Shown: in pieces, positions 8,620 to 19,024 of the stretch
Layout of the letters: each line of letters begins with the position of its first letter
Position numbering within the stretch: the stretch's first letter is position 1
Assembly: GCF_900100855.1 (NCBI RefSeq)
Contig: NZ_FNCB01000008.1
Coordinates: 25,468 to 89,467, forward strand
DNA from: Idiomarina zobellii
GTDB lineage: Bacteria > Pseudomonadota > Gammaproteobacteria > Enterobacterales > Alteromonadaceae
DNA: 64,000 nt
Reading direction: 5' to 3'
The notes under the pieces: generated by a model
Databases searched by the model: none
Seen by the model: the letters and a program-made list of their open reading frames with translations, nothing else
What the model was told of the DNA's origin: nothing
Made by a program: the position numbers and the translations under genes

Positions 8620-11280
8620 GTGAGTGAATTTAGAGTCGGCCAACGGTATCTCAGTGAAACTGAAACGGAAATGGGGCTTGGCCTTATCACACAAGCAGAG
8701 GGACGCCACATAACCGTTATGTTTCCTGCCAACGGTGAGGTGCGCTTATATGCTGCACAAGAAGCGCCTTTAGCCCGTTACCTATTGCAGGAAGGACAGC
8801 AAGGGAAACACGCCGAGGGCTGGACTTTTATTATTGAGGAGCTGTCTGAAGCGGCAGGCATTGTCACTTACCACGGCACACGCGAGGACACCCAGGAAAC
8901 AGTCACGGTTCCTGAACCACAGTTGTCGTACCAAATTGACAACAACCCAGCGCTGACCCGTTTACTGGCGGGACAAGCCGACCGCTTAGATATGTACCAA
9001 TTACGCTGCGAAGCGAATCAGCATTTGGCTGCGTATCAAAACAGCGAAGTCGCCGGACTTTTGGGTGTGCGCACGCACTTACTGCCACATCAGTTATATA
9101 TTGCAAAAACAGTGGCTGACCGCTACCACCCACGCGTTCTTTTAGCCGACGAAGTAGGCTTAGGTAAAACTATTGAAGCTGGCATGATCATAAAGCGCCG
9201 ACTGATGACCGACCGCTCCAGTCGAGTTCTGATAGTGGTGCCTGAATCGCTCATGCATCAATGGCTCATCGAACTGCGTCGCCGCTTAGCTTTAAGCTTC
9301 ACTCTGTTTGACGAAGAGCGTTGTGAGCAAGCCTCGGAAGATACAGGAAACCCGTTTCTCACTGAGCAGCATATTATTGTCAGTAGTGACTTTATTAAAG
9401 AGCCGAAATGGCAAAGTGCTTTGTCGGACGCTGATTTCGACTTACTCGTCATTGACGAAGCCCACCACTTACAACCCGACGCTGACGAGTTTGCGCAAGT
9501 CAAAGCACTGTGTAAATCCATTCCCGGACTATTGCTGTTAACAGCAACGCCTGAGCAAGAGGGTTCGGAAGGACACTTCCTGCGTTTGCAACTGCTGGAT
9601 CCTGATCGTTTTAATGACTACGAAGCCTTTTTAACAGAGCAAGAGCATTACAAAGAGCTCGCCGAACAAGCAGAATCAATTACCGATAACGAGAAACTCG
9701 ATGAGCTTCTCGATAAATACGGTACCGGTCGAGTCATGTTCCGAAACCGTCGTGCGGACATTGGCGGCTTTCCCGAGCGCCGATTCCATCCCATAGAACT
9801 GCCTGAGCTTACGCCAGAAGAGGGTATGCCCTGGTGGATGGATGACCCACGAGTCGACTGGCTCATTAACCACATTAAAGAGAATCGCAATACTAAAGCG
9901 CTCCTCATTTGTAAAACCGCTGAGCAGGTACTCGACTTATCGGAAGCATTGCGCGTTTTAGCCGGGGTTCAGGCAGCCACCTTCCATGAGGGCATGACAT
10001 TGACTGAACGTGACCGTTCCGCAGCATTCTTTGCAAGTGAAGAAGACGGCAGCCCAGTATTATTATGCTCTGAAATTGGCAGCGAAGGCCGTAACTTTCA
10101 GTTTGTTAGCCAACTGATTTTATTCGATTTGCCAACCAACCCCGATTTACTCGAGCAGCGCATTGGCCGTTTAGACCGAATTGGTCAGCAAAATACGATT
10201 GATATCTATCTGCCTTATACTTCAGGTTCAAGCGAGTCCATTTTGCTGCCGTGGTATGAACAAGGCATGAATGCCTTCCGCCAGTGTAATGCTATTGGTC
10301 GTAAACTTTACGACGCCTTTGGCACCTTCATTGAAGCGGCACTTCAAAAACGTCAGCCCTTGTCCGACGACATTATTCAGCAAACTCAAGAGTTGAGTGA
10401 TGCATGGCGTGAACTTAATAAGCAGGGTCATGACAAACTGCAGGCAATGAACGCCTGCCGCCCCGAGCAGGCCGAGCGCATTATCGGGCATATTGAAACA
10501 GACTCAGACGTCGACACCGTCGCCGACTTTATGCTCGCATTTTGGGATCGCTTTGGTGTTAACAACGAAGTACTGGACGAGAATCGTTGGTTTATTCGCG
10601 CCAGCGAACACATGCGCATACCAGGGCTTCCAGGTCTGCCGGAGGATGGCATTACTGTCACCTTCGACCGGGTAACAGCACTCAACTTTGAGGACGTAGA
10701 CTTTCTTAGCTGGGACCATCCGATGGTTCAGGCCGCGTTAGAACTGCTGTCCGCCGACGATTTTGGCAGCACGTGCGTTACTCAAATGAAAAACACCGCC
10801 ATTCCGGCAGGCAGCTGGTTTCTCGAACTGGACTTCACCAATACAGTAACGGCTCCTGCTAAAACCGCGGCTCAGGAATTTTGTCCGCAAGGTAACCTGC
10901 GTTTGTTGCTCGACAGTCAGGGCCTAGAACTGTCCGATAAAGTCTCACGGGAGCTACTTGATCAGCAAGCCAGCTTTCTCGACAAAAAAACCGCTCGTCA
11001 AATTTTGAAGCAGTTACGAGGCCCGGCTCAAGATCTGATACACGGAGCCCAGGACAAAGCTCGCAGTTGGCAAGAACGGTTGGTTAAGGCGCAGCAAGAA
11101 AAAATCAGTGAGACACTGCAACGCGAGCTCAAGCGTCTGGAAGCATTAAAGGACGTGAACCCATCCGTTCGTGAGTCAGAAATTGAGGCTCTCAAAGAGC
11201 GCCAAGCCACTTTGTTGGCCGCAACCGAGCAGCCACAACTGTCGCTAACAGCTATTCGCATATTGGTGAATAATCACTAA
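8620..11280 (+). CDS. rapA: RNA polymerase-associated ATPase RapA (SWI2/SNF2 family)
   Basis: ATP-dependent translocase that binds RNA polymerase and helps recycle it from post-termination complexes. I place the start at the GTG at 8620, eight bases after GGGAG, because the product then opens VSEFRVGQRYLSETETEMGLG, matching the RapA N-terminus; an in-frame GTG at 8533 adds 29 unrelated residues. Helicase motifs include DEVGLGKTIEAGMI (about 177-190), DEAHHL (about 279) and LEQRIGRLDRIGQ. At 886 aa it is somewhat shorter than the 968-aa E. coli protein. Its last base is shared with the rluA start (TAATG), so the pair is coupled, as rapA-rluA is in E. coli. Confidence 0.96.
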   Translation: MSEFRVGQRYLSETETEMGLGLITQAEGRHITVMFPANGEVRLYAAQEAPLARYLLQEGQQGKHAEGWTFIIEELSEAAGIVTYHGTREDTQETVTVPEPQLSYQIDNNPALTRLLAGQADRLDMYQLRCEANQHLAAYQNSEVAGLLGVRTHLLPHQLYIAKTVADRYHPRVLLADEVGLGKTIEAGMIIKRRLMTDRSSRVLIVVPESLMHQWLIELRRRLALSFTLFDEERCEQASEDTGNPFLTEQHIIVSSDFIKEPKWQSALSDADFDLLVIDEAHHLQPDADEFAQVKALCKSIPGLLLLTATPEQEGSEGHFLRLQLLDPDRFNDYEAFLTEQEHYKELAEQAESITDNEKLDELLDKYGTGRVMFRNRRADIGGFPERRFHPIELPELTPEEGMPWWMDDPRVDWLINHIKENRNTKALLICKTAEQVLDLSEALRVLAGVQAATFHEGMTLTERDRSAAFFASEEDGSPVLLCSEIGSEGRNFQFVSQLILFDLPTNPDLLEQRIGRLDRIGQQNTIDIYLPYTSGSSESILLPWYEQGMNAFRQCNAIGRKLYDAFGTFIEAALQKRQPLSDDIIQQTQELSDAWRELNKQGHDKLQAMNACRPEQAERIIGHIETDSDVDTVADFMLAFWDRFGVNNEVLDENRWFIRASEHMRIPGLPGLPEDGITVTFDRVTALNFEDVDFLSWDHPMVQAALELLSADDFGSTCVTQMKNTAIPAGSWFLELDFTNTVTAPAKTAAQEFCPQGNLRLLLDSQGLELSDKVSRELLDQQASFLDKKTARQILKQLRGPAQDLIHGAQDKARSWQERLVKAQQEKISETLQRELKRLEALKDVNPSVRESEIEALKERQATLLAATEQPQLSLTAIRILVNNH

Positions 11281-11936
11281 TGGCCCTTTTGCATTATCGA
11301 CCACCGTTAGAGCCTTACCTAAAAGTTATTTACGAGGACTCTGAATTGCTGGTGGTTGATAAGCCAGGGGGCTTGCTCAGTGTACCTGGTAAGCATATTG
11401 AGCATCGCGACTCTGTATATACCAGGGCACAGCGTGTGTTACCCGATATTCGAGTTGTTCACCGACTCGACATGGCAACCTCGGGGGTTATTTTGCTGGC
11501 AAAAACTCGCCATGCTCAAAGCCATATTAGCCGTCAATTTCAGCAGCGCGTGACTAAAAAGACGTACATTGCTGACGTGTGGAGCCGCTTACCAGCGCAA
11601 CAAGGCGTTGTTGAACTCCCGCTGTCGTGTGACTGGCCGAACCGCCCTCGCCAACACATGGACTTCTTCACCGGCAAAGACAGCACCACGGGTTACCGCG
11701 TGTTAGCAACTAATGAAAACTATTCACGGGTTGAGCTCTACCCGCATACCGGACGTTCACACCAGCTTCGCGTCCACATGCAGGCGTTAGGTTGCCCCAT
11801 TTTGGGGGACAAGTTTTACGCACACACTGACGCCTTTAACATGACTGAGCGATTACACTTACATGCTCATTCATTAACGATTGCCCACCCTCTCACCGAG
11901 CAAGCCGTTACTTTCACAAGCCCGCTGCCTTTTTAA
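11280..11936 (+). CDS. rluA: dual-specificity 23S rRNA/tRNA pseudouridine synthase RluA
   Basis: Converts specific uridines to pseudouridine in 23S rRNA and several tRNAs (U746 and U32 in E. coli). The 218-aa product has VVDKPGGLLSVPG, the catalytic block VVHRLDMATSGVILLA (Asp near residue 64) and PHTGRSHQLRVHMQALG. It is nearly collinear with E. coli RluA (219 aa) and lacks an S4 domain, as expected for RluA as opposed to RluC/D. It follows rapA with a one-base overlap. Confidence 0.95.
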   Translation: MALLHYRPPLEPYLKVIYEDSELLVVDKPGGLLSVPGKHIEHRDSVYTRAQRVLPDIRVVHRLDMATSGVILLAKTRHAQSHISRQFQQRVTKKTYIADVWSRLPAQQGVVELPLSCDWPNRPRQHMDFFTGKDSTTGYRVLATNENYSRVELYPHTGRSHQLRVHMQALGCPILGDKFYAHTDAFNMTERLHLHAHSLTIAHPLTEQAVTFTSPLPF

Positions 11937-11990
11937 TTTTTTACGCCTTTTTATTATCAAGTTCCGTTCCCTAAAGCCGATATTACGACT

Positions 11991-12782
11991 ATGAAACGTC
12001 ATTTTCTTATCGCCTTTTTGCTGTTTTTCGTCACTGCTCCTGTGTTGAATGCACAGGACGATTTGCAGCGTTACCTTCCCGAAGACCAGCTTCATTGGTT
12101 AACGGACGGTGACGCTGCACGCTTTTTAGTGCTAAAAAAAGAATATTTACAGGCGTTTGAGAGTGGACAAATGACGCTTATTCCCGACTGGCATTATCAT
12201 CCGCTGCAGTCATTTTATGTCAGTTATTTGTACAACGTCGCACCGGACTTTGGCTGGACCACCTGGGCGTTGACACCACCGGATAACACAATTCGTACAG
12301 ACAACCTGCAAACGCCCGCTACAAGCACGCATTTTCCACAGCAAGCCGATGACAGTGTATTTGAACCTTTAGTTGCTGCGCTTGAAAACCGCATAGCGCT
12401 ATTGCAGGACGAAACCCTAAGCCGGCCTGGGTTTGCCGTTTGGGTTGTAGAGGGAATAACCGCCGATATTACGTTGCGGTTACTCGAAAAAACACCCTCA
12501 ATGATGCCCGATGCATTGGTGATAGTGAATGCTTACATTCCTCAGTATCATTTCAACAAGGCGCTGTCGGAACGAATCGCTAAGTCGCCGCTGCCTATTC
12601 TGGATATTCGAACTGCCGAGAGTAATCACTGGCTCGACGCTCAGTGGACATTACGAAAAAAACTCGCCACCAAATACCAACACGTTTCTTACCGTCAGCG
12701 AAAACTACTCAGTTCCGGTAACTCAGGACGAAAAGAGCTGCGCTCTACCGTAAAAGGCTGGCTCGAATTCCACGGTTATTAA
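11991..12782 (+). CDS. exported DUF3530 family protein
   Basis: 263 aa with a signal peptide (MKRHFLIAFLLFFVTAPVLNA, cleavage around residue 21-22). The rest resembles the DUF3530 family, thought to have an alpha/beta-hydrolase-like fold: there is a variable Gln-rich stretch, then the FAVWVVEGITADITLRLLE segment, where many relatives have a nucleophile-elbow motif, and an IVNAYIPQYHFNK block. I see no clear GxSxG, so hydrolase activity is doubtful. It is convergent with djlA, with six bases between the stops. Function unknown. Confidence 0.75.
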   Translation: MKRHFLIAFLLFFVTAPVLNAQDDLQRYLPEDQLHWLTDGDAARFLVLKKEYLQAFESGQMTLIPDWHYHPLQSFYVSYLYNVAPDFGWTTWALTPPDNTIRTDNLQTPATSTHFPQQADDSVFEPLVAALENRIALLQDETLSRPGFAVWVVEGITADITLRLLEKTPSMMPDALVIVNAYIPQYHFNKALSERIAKSPLPILDIRTAESNHWLDAQWTLRKKLATKYQHVSYRQRKLLSSGNSGRKELRSTVKGWLEFHGY

Positions 12783-12788
12783 CCACAA

Positions 12789-13625
12789 CTACCGAATGTT
12801 TCGGTGCTCTTTCACCTGTTCATACGCCGCCTGAATGTCACGAGCTTTTTGCTGCGCCTGCTTCATCACCTCTTCCGGAAGCCCTTGTGAAGCCAGCTTG
12901 TCCGGATGGTGTCGCGCCATCAACTTCCTGTACGCCTTTTTAATTTCCGCATTGCTGTTTTTTTCAGTGACACCCAATATTTGGTAAGCGTCTTCTAAAT
13001 CACTTTTCGTCGACGACTGGCGTCCACCGCTGCCGGCGTGACTGCGCTGACGCTGTTGATGAAAGCGAAACGCCGCTTTTTCCATCATTAGCCACTGATC
13101 GAGCTGAAAACGCGTAAAACCTAAGGCTTTCGCCACGTCCACCAAGACTTCATGCTCAGCTTTTTCAAGCACGCCATCGTTCAGCGCCAGGCCAATTAAT
13201 TGCTCCATGAACAGCTGAAGAACATCTCGATTGCCGTAAAACGACGCACTAAAATCTTTCATCACTTGTTGCAATGGAAAAGTGGGTTCTTTGCCTTCAC
13301 GAAAAGCATCTTGCGCTTCTTTGGTGGCATCTGTTCCCAGTTTTAATTGCTGCATTAAATACTGCGCTTGTGCAATGTCACGCTCAGTCACTCGCCCTTT
13401 CGCTTTGGCCACATGCCCCATCACCGCAAATAGGGTATAAATAAAGTTTGCATCCCCCACCGCTTTTTCAGCACCGTATAAGAAGCGTCCCCAGGCACCC
13501 CGCTTGGAAAAGTCCTGAGCCATACCACGGTCAAACCAATGACCAACCAACGCCCCCAAAATAGCCCCGGGCCACTTCATAAAAGCGAAACCGGCTAACG
13601 CACCTATTACCTTTCCCCAAATCAT
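12789..13625 (-). CDS. djlA: DnaJ-like membrane co-chaperone DjlA
   Basis: Membrane-anchored DnaK co-chaperone. The order is an N-terminal membrane segment with the Gly-rich WGKVIGALAGFAFMKWPGAI stretch, a TerB-like helical domain (about 50-190), a short basic Gln/Ser/Gly linker and a C-terminal J domain (about 208-278) bearing the essential HPD in ARHHPDKL. Length (278 aa) and layout match E. coli DjlA. The start ATG overlaps the end of murU by 4 nt, so amgK-murU-djlA appears to be one minus-strand operon. Confidence 0.95.
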   Translation of the reverse strand: MIWGKVIGALAGFAFMKWPGAILGALVGHWFDRGMAQDFSKRGAWGRFLYGAEKAVGDANFIYTLFAVMGHVAKAKGRVTERDIAQAQYLMQQLKLGTDATKEAQDAFREGKEPTFPLQQVMKDFSASFYGNRDVLQLFMEQLIGLALNDGVLEKAEHEVLVDVAKALGFTRFQLDQWLMMEKAAFRFHQQRQRSHAGSGGRQSSTKSDLEDAYQILGVTEKNSNAEIKKAYRKLMARHHPDKLASQGLPEEVMKQAQQKARDIQAAYEQVKEHRNIR

Positions 13626-14299
13626 TGATACTTCCTTACTTGTTGATTCAGTTGCTCAAGCCGCTCCGGTGTGCCTACATCTGTCCAAAGACCTTTCATT
13701 ACAGAGGCAAGGACGTTTTGTTCTGATATGGCTTTCTCAAAAAACGGTTTTAACGGAAGTTTGCCCTCAGGGTATGGCTGCAGTAACTCTTTTCGATACA
13801 AGCCAATACCCGCAAAGGTTTTTGATTCACCTAGCGGCTTTTCAACTAAGCAGCCGTCGACAACACCAAAGTCACCGTCAGGATTATGCGGTGGGTTATC
13901 AACCATCAGCAAATGCGCCAGCTTATCATCGGGTAGGCTTTTCGGCAGCTCAGAGTAATCCCAGTCTGTCCAAATATCCCCGTTAATGACCCAGAAAGGA
14001 TCATCTCCGAGCAGCTGCAGTGCTTGAATAATACCGCCGGCGGTTTCAAGTCCGCCCTCGGGCTCCGGAGAGAATGACACCTGAATCTGCCAGTCAGAGC
14101 CGTCTCCAACAAAGTGTTCAATTTGCTCGCCTTTCCAGGCATGGTTAATAACCACTTCTGTCACTCCTGCCTTTGCGAGCTTTTCTAAGTGGAAAGCCAA
14201 TAAGGGCTTTCCGGCGACAGGCAGCAGGGGTTTTGGCTGGTTATCGGTCAGTGGACGCATACGTTGCCCGCGACCTGCAGCTAAAATCATTGCTTTCAT
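13622..14299 (-). CDS. murU: N-acetylmuramate alpha-1-phosphate uridylyltransferase
   Basis: Nucleotidyltransferase that makes UDP-MurNAc from MurNAc-1-phosphate and UTP in cell-wall recycling. The ATG at 14299 (spaced from GGGAG and overlapping the amgK TGA as ATGA) gives MKAMILAAGRGQRMRPLTDN, the sugar-nucleotidyltransferase signature, followed by KPLLPVAGKPLLAFHLEKL and the metal-binding WVINGDIW. The product is 225 aa, a usual MurU length. Close coupling to amgK separates it from other GalU/RmlA-like enzymes. Confidence 0.93.
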   Translation of the reverse strand: MKAMILAAGRGQRMRPLTDNQPKPLLPVAGKPLLAFHLEKLAKAGVTEVVINHAWKGEQIEHFVGDGSDWQIQVSFSPEPEGGLETAGGIIQALQLLGDDPFWVINGDIWTDWDYSELPKSLPDDKLAHLLMVDNPPHNPDGDFGVVDGCLVEKPLGESKTFAGIGLYRKELLQPYPEGKLPLKPFFEKAISEQNVLASVMKGLWTDVGTPERLEQLNQQVRKYQ

Positions 14300-15297
14300 T
14301 GCTGCTCCCACGCTGGCAACACACGCTCATTGAGCCAGGCGTTATATTCTTCCAGCTCACTGTATCGCTGGCTGACGCGTTCTAAATAACCCAAGGTTCT
14401 GGGCACGTCCTGCAGGTACCCCGGCTTTTTGTCGCGATGTGCCAGTCGTGCAAAAATGCCTGCCGCTTTGGTATGCCGCTGCATGCCCATTAAGTCAAAC
14501 CACTGTTGCCACTGGGCTAAGCCAGTCTGTGCTGCTAATCGGTTCGTTTCTATTAAATGTTGGCGCAAACGATCACTCAACTCATCAACCAATGCATCTG
14601 GCCACTCGATGTAGCAGTCGCGCAACAGCGACGCAGCGTCATAAGTAATAGGGCCCACCACTGCATCCTGAAAGTCGATAATGCCAATACGGTCATCGCT
14701 CAGCAGCATTAAGTTTCTGGAATGATAGTCGCGATGCACGCCAACCTGGGGTTGCGACAATGCATTACTGATCATTTTGTCGCAAAAGTCCTTCCAAATA
14801 CGTTCATCTTCAGGCTGCCAGCTTATGGTTAAATGAGTTCCCAATAACCAGTCTTTGAACAACCCTAACTCACGTTCCAACAGCGCTTTATCAAACTTGG
14901 GCAAGTCCCCTTTTCGGGTGTTGGTGACATCCATAATATTAGGTAATGCAGCAAGGGCTTGCTCATAAAATTGACGGGCATTGCGCGCGTGAAGCTTACT
15001 CAGTAACAAAATTTGGCCAAAATCTGACTGCAGCATAAAGCCATGTTCAGTGTCAGCCGCAATCACTTCCGGTACAGTAACGCCAGCATCACGGTACGCT
15101 TCAGCAACCGCCAAAAAAGGTTCCATAGGCTCTTTATCTGGAGGACAGTCAACCGCAATAAGGCTCTCACGGCCGTTAGTCGCTCTAAAATAACGACGAA
15201 AACTGGCATCTCCCGACACCACTTCCAGGGTAGGTTGTGTTACTCCGGTTTGCGACTCACACCAGGCTTGCAGAGCCAGCTCTCGCTTATCTTCCAA
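14296..15297 (-). CDS. amgK: N-acetylmuramate/N-acetylglucosamine kinase
   Basis: Anomeric kinase that phosphorylates MurNAc (and GlcNAc) at C1, feeding MurU. The 333-aa product has the aminoglycoside-phosphotransferase fold: catalytic loop VGVHRDYHSRNLMLL, metal-binding IGIIDFQDAVVGPITYD, and an N-terminal region with GDASFRRYFRA typical of AmgK. It is first in the amgK-murU-djlA operon and divergent from lptD across 125 nt. The same neighbourhood around lptD/surA is seen in Pseudomonas, where the pathway was described. Confidence 0.93.
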   Translation of the reverse strand: MEDKRELALQAWCESQTGVTQPTLEVVSGDASFRRYFRATNGRESLIAVDCPPDKEPMEPFLAVAEAYRDAGVTVPEVIAADTEHGFMLQSDFGQILLLSKLHARNARQFYEQALAALPNIMDVTNTRKGDLPKFDKALLERELGLFKDWLLGTHLTISWQPEDERIWKDFCDKMISNALSQPQVGVHRDYHSRNLMLLSDDRIGIIDFQDAVVGPITYDAASLLRDCYIEWPDALVDELSDRLRQHLIETNRLAAQTGLAQWQQWFDLMGMQRHTKAAGIFARLAHRDKKPGYLQDVPRTLGYLERVSQRYSELEEYNAWLNERVLPAWEQQ

Positions 15298-15422
15298 AAT
15301 GTCCTCCAGAAATATGCTTTATGTGCCTAAACTTGCAGTGTATCAAATAGCGAAACAAACAAAATTGCTTTATTATATTGCCCTTTACGCAGATACAATA
15401 ACGCTAACAACAACCAAAACGG

Positions 15423-17714
15423 ATGACTCATTTGTTACTTAGGCTTACCACAGTAACGTCGCTACTGGCTGTCCTGCTTTTAACGCTTTCAGGTTTGGCA
15501 TCAGCAGCGCCGCAAAATTCAGTATCCCAACCTATGGTATGCCAGGCAGTGCCTGTTGAGAGCATCGCCGATAAGTCCGTGCGCCTGCAAGCAACAAAGG
15601 CTGGCGAGATAGGCGTTGAGTCTAAGTCGACTCGTATTCTATCCAATGACAAAGCTTACTTTGAAGGTAATGTCATTATTCAGCGCAATGGCCAGTGGCT
15701 GTCAACTCAAGCGGCAACCCTTGATCAGCAAAAAGGTCAAATTGAAGCCAGCAATGGTATTAACTTCAGCGACGGCTACTTAAACGTCAGTGGTGAATCG
15801 CTGTTTCTGGATTTAAACAGCAACGAAGCCCGACTTTACTCCAGCGACTATCGACTGGAGAACGTCAACGCTCGGGGACACGCCGAGCTGCTGTTCTTGT
15901 CACAGCAACAAGTGCTTCTGCAAGACTCCAGCTTCACCACCTGCCCCGGCGACACGCCAGCCTGGCAATTAAGAGCAGAGCGCATTGAAATAGACGAGAA
16001 CAGCGACTTCGGTGAAGCCTGGCATGCCCGTTTCGAACTCTTTGACGTACCCATTCTTTATTTACCGTACTTCAACTTCCCAATAAGCGACGCCCGCAAA
16101 ACCGGCTTTTTGTATCCAACCTTTGACTCGTCATCTAATAACGGCTTTGAAGTTGAAGTTCCTTATTACTTCAATATTGCACCAAACATGGATGCCACGG
16201 TAGCGCCGGTTTATATGTCTGAGCGCGGCACCATGCTGACCGGGGAGTATCGTTATTTATTTGATGAAAGCGCCGGCCAGCTAAACCTTGAATATTTAAA
16301 TAGTGACAAAGCTATTGCCACCGAAGACAGTCGTTACCTTTGGCATGTTCAACATAAAACCCAATTTAACGATAAGTTGAGCCTGTACCTGGACGGCACG
16401 CAAATAAGTGATGATAACTACTTAAATGATTTTGGCAGCGACTTTGCCGGGCGTGCTGACACTCACTTATACCGGGTAGCTCAACTTGATTACATCAATG
16501 AAAACTGGACGGCTCAGGTTCGAACGGAAGATTACGAGATTTTGGGCGACTACTTAAGCCCATTCCGAACGCTGCCGCAAATAAGCCTGAACTATCAGCA
16601 AAATAAGTTTACCGGTTTTAGCACCAACCTTTACACTGAACTCACTTATTTCCAGAATCAAGACAGGGCGAGTAATTACGCGACGCGAGCTCATATCGAG
16701 CCCAGCTTCAAGTACCGCTATGAAAAACCAGCTTTTGACGCAGAAGCTGAACTGTCTTACTTATTTACTCGCTACCAGCAACAAAGCGACGACATCCGGC
16801 TAGACGAAGATGTCACCCGGACATTGCCCAGAGCGCGGCTGCAGGCTCAACTGCATTTAGAGAGAAGCACCAGCGATGGCTACCGTCAAACCTTGTCGCC
16901 GCAAATTCAGTACTTATATGTACCTTATGAAAATCAGCAGAACATCGGTATTTATGACACAGCTCTTTTGCAGGATGACTATTACGGTTTATTTCGCAGC
17001 CGTCGTTTTTCTGGGCTAGACCGCATTGCCGAAGCCAACCAGATAACTTACGGCTTAACCACCAGTCTCTTTACAGATAATGAGCGCGAAGTATTACGAG
17101 CCAGCCTCGGGCAAATATATAACATTGAAGACAGCCGCACAGCACTGTTAATTGAAGAAACGGAAGAGCCTACCTTCACCTCCAGTAACAGCGAATGGGT
17201 GGCGGATATCAACTGGGCTATGACTGACGAGTGGTCACTGAAAAGCTCCATTCAATACGATACGGAACTTAACAGCACTCGTAAGAGTCAGACCGCACTG
17301 GAGTACCGGAAAAACAGCGGTAATTTGGTGCAGGTGAGTCATCGTAAGGCCACCAACATTCTTAACAACGATATTGAGCAAGTGGGTACTCAGGCCGTAT
17401 TTGCCGCCAGTAAACAATGGCAAGTCGCCGCCAATGTGTTTTATGACTTAACACACGACCGGGTAAATGATGCTATGGTAGGCATTCAATACAGCAATTG
17501 TTGCTGGGCTGTTCGCGTCAGCGCTTACCGACGCATTAATCGTGACCTTGAACCTGCATTTAACAATGCGACAATCAACGCTGATACCGAGTTTGACAAT
17601 GGTATTAGCATACAATTTATTATTAGCGGTTTGGCCTCTGACAACCGGGGGCTGATAGATATGCTTGAGAAAAGTACGTACGGTTATCGCCGTCCTTTTT
17701 ATCTCAGTAACTAG
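15423..17714 (+). CDS. lptD: LPS-assembly protein LptD
   Basis: Outer-membrane beta-barrel that, with LptE, inserts lipopolysaccharide into the outer leaflet. It has a signal peptide (about 1-28), then a periplasmic LptA-like jellyroll (NDKAYFEGNVIIQRNGQWL, DLNSNEARLYSSDYRLEN) and a C-terminal barrel of about 550 residues. The four cysteines used for the rearranging disulfides of E. coli LptD are present: Cys40, Cys174 and the adjacent Cys693-Cys694 in SNCCWAV. Total 763 aa, normal for the family. surA begins 11 nt downstream. Confidence 0.97.
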   Translation: MTHLLLRLTTVTSLLAVLLLTLSGLASAAPQNSVSQPMVCQAVPVESIADKSVRLQATKAGEIGVESKSTRILSNDKAYFEGNVIIQRNGQWLSTQAATLDQQKGQIEASNGINFSDGYLNVSGESLFLDLNSNEARLYSSDYRLENVNARGHAELLFLSQQQVLLQDSSFTTCPGDTPAWQLRAERIEIDENSDFGEAWHARFELFDVPILYLPYFNFPISDARKTGFLYPTFDSSSNNGFEVEVPYYFNIAPNMDATVAPVYMSERGTMLTGEYRYLFDESAGQLNLEYLNSDKAIATEDSRYLWHVQHKTQFNDKLSLYLDGTQISDDNYLNDFGSDFAGRADTHLYRVAQLDYINENWTAQVRTEDYEILGDYLSPFRTLPQISLNYQQNKFTGFSTNLYTELTYFQNQDRASNYATRAHIEPSFKYRYEKPAFDAEAELSYLFTRYQQQSDDIRLDEDVTRTLPRARLQAQLHLERSTSDGYRQTLSPQIQYLYVPYENQQNIGIYDTALLQDDYYGLFRSRRFSGLDRIAEANQITYGLTTSLFTDNEREVLRASLGQIYNIEDSRTALLIEETEEPTFTSSNSEWVADINWAMTDEWSLKSSIQYDTELNSTRKSQTALEYRKNSGNLVQVSHRKATNILNNDIEQVGTQAVFAASKQWQVAANVFYDLTHDRVNDAMVGIQYSNCCWAVRVSAYRRINRDLEPAFNNATINADTEFDNGISIQFIISGLASDNRGLIDMLEKSTYGYRRPFYLSN

Positions 17715-17725
17715 TGGTAGGTAGA

Positions 17726-19024
17726 ATGAAAAAATTGGTAGCTTTTTTTGCAACGGCAATGCTTCTGGCGACGCCTTTGCTGGTCAGTAATACAACTCAC
17801 GCACAACAACTTCTGGACCGGGTTGTTGTGGTTGTTGATGATGGCGTTGTATTACAAAGCCAAATTGATCAACTGGTGCAACAAGTAAAAGCCGGTAACA
17901 ACTTCAACTCTGCGAACGCACCTTCTGACGAAGTGTTGGAAACTCAGGCTATAGAGCGACTGATTTTGCAGGAAATTCAACTACAAATGGCCGATAGAAT
18001 GGGCATTGAGGTTAATGACTCTCAACTGGAGCAAGCCATTAACGGTATTGCGCAAGAGCAGAACCTGAGCATTGATGAGCTCCGCCAAAAAATGGCTGAC
18101 AATGGTATTAGTTGGGCAAGCTACCGTGAGAACGTTCGTAATGAAATTACCATCCAGCAAGTTCAGCGCGCAGCCGTTCAACAACGTGTTTCTATTACGC
18201 CTCAGGAAATTAATAACCTGGTCAAGCTAATAGACAGTAACCAAAGCACTCAAACCGAATACCGCTTAGGGCAAATTCTTATTGCTGCAGACTCTAATTC
18301 ATCGCAAAGTGAGCTGGAAAAAGCGAAAGATCGTGCTGACACCGTCCTTCGTTTACTGGACGAAGGCAGCGACTTTTCTGACTTAGCAATTCGCTCCTCT
18401 TCAGGCTCTGCCGCATTAGATGGCGGTGACATGGGCTGGATGACAATTAACAGCATGCCAACCTTGTTCGCAGAAGCGGTGGATGGAAAACCTGCTGGTG
18501 AAGTGGTTGGCCCTATTCGCAGTGGTGTTGGTTTCCATATTCTGAAAGTTCAGGACAAACGCGGCGAGCAAACCGTTGAAGTCGAAGAAGTGAAAGCTCG
18601 ACACATTCTTATTCAGCCATCAGTAATTTTATCGGACAATAAAGCAAAAGAAATGCTAAACACATTCCGCGAACAAATTGCTGCCGGCGAGAAAACCTTT
18701 GACGAATTAGCCAAAGAGCATTCGTCAGACCCGGGTTCTGCATCACGCGGTGGTGACCTAGGCTGGGCTCGTCCTGACAAGTACGCGCCTGAGTTTAAAG
18801 AGAAAGTAGAAACCATTGCTGCAAATACCATTAGTGAACCCTTTAAGACTCAGTTCGGTTGGCACATTGTCGAAGTGACAGACAGACGCACAACCGACAC
18901 AACGGACGAAAGCAAACAAGAGCGTGCTTACCAAATGTTGTTTAGTCGTAAGTTCCGTGAAGAGTTGGACAACTGGCAGCAGGAAATGCGCGATCAAGCT
19001 TACATAAGACGGGTTGCTGAGTGA
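17726..19024 (+). CDS. surA: periplasmic chaperone/peptidyl-prolyl isomerase SurA
   Basis: Escorts outer-membrane proteins, including LptD, across the periplasm. The ATG at 17726 gives [20 protein letters not shown], a clear signal peptide. It is followed by the SurA N-domain ([20 protein letters not shown]) and two parvulin PPIase domains, each ending in a GFHILKV- or [13 protein letters not shown] strand with a GGDMGW or GGDLGW loop. Length is 432 aa against 428 in E. coli. The stop overlaps the pdxA GTG start by 4 nt. Confidence 0.97.
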   Translation: MKKLVAFFATAMLLATPLLVSNTTHAQQLLDRVVVVVDDGVVLQSQIDQLVQQVKAGNNFNSANAPSDEVLETQAIERLILQEIQLQMADRMGIEVNDSQLEQAINGIAQEQNLSIDELRQKMADNGISWASYRENVRNEITIQQVQRAAVQQRVSITPQEINNLVKLIDSNQSTQTEYRLGQILIAADSNSSQSELEKAKDRADTVLRLLDEGSDFSDLAIRSSSGSAALDGGDMGWMTINSMPTLFAEAVDGKPAGEVVGPIRSGVGFHILKVQDKRGEQTVEVEEVKARHILIQPSVILSDNKAKEMLNTFREQIAAGEKTFDELAKEHSSDPGSASRGGDLGWARPDKYAPEFKEKVETIAANTISEPFKTQFGWHIVEVTDRRTTDTTDESKQERAYQMLFSRKFREELDNWQQEMRDQAYIRRVAE

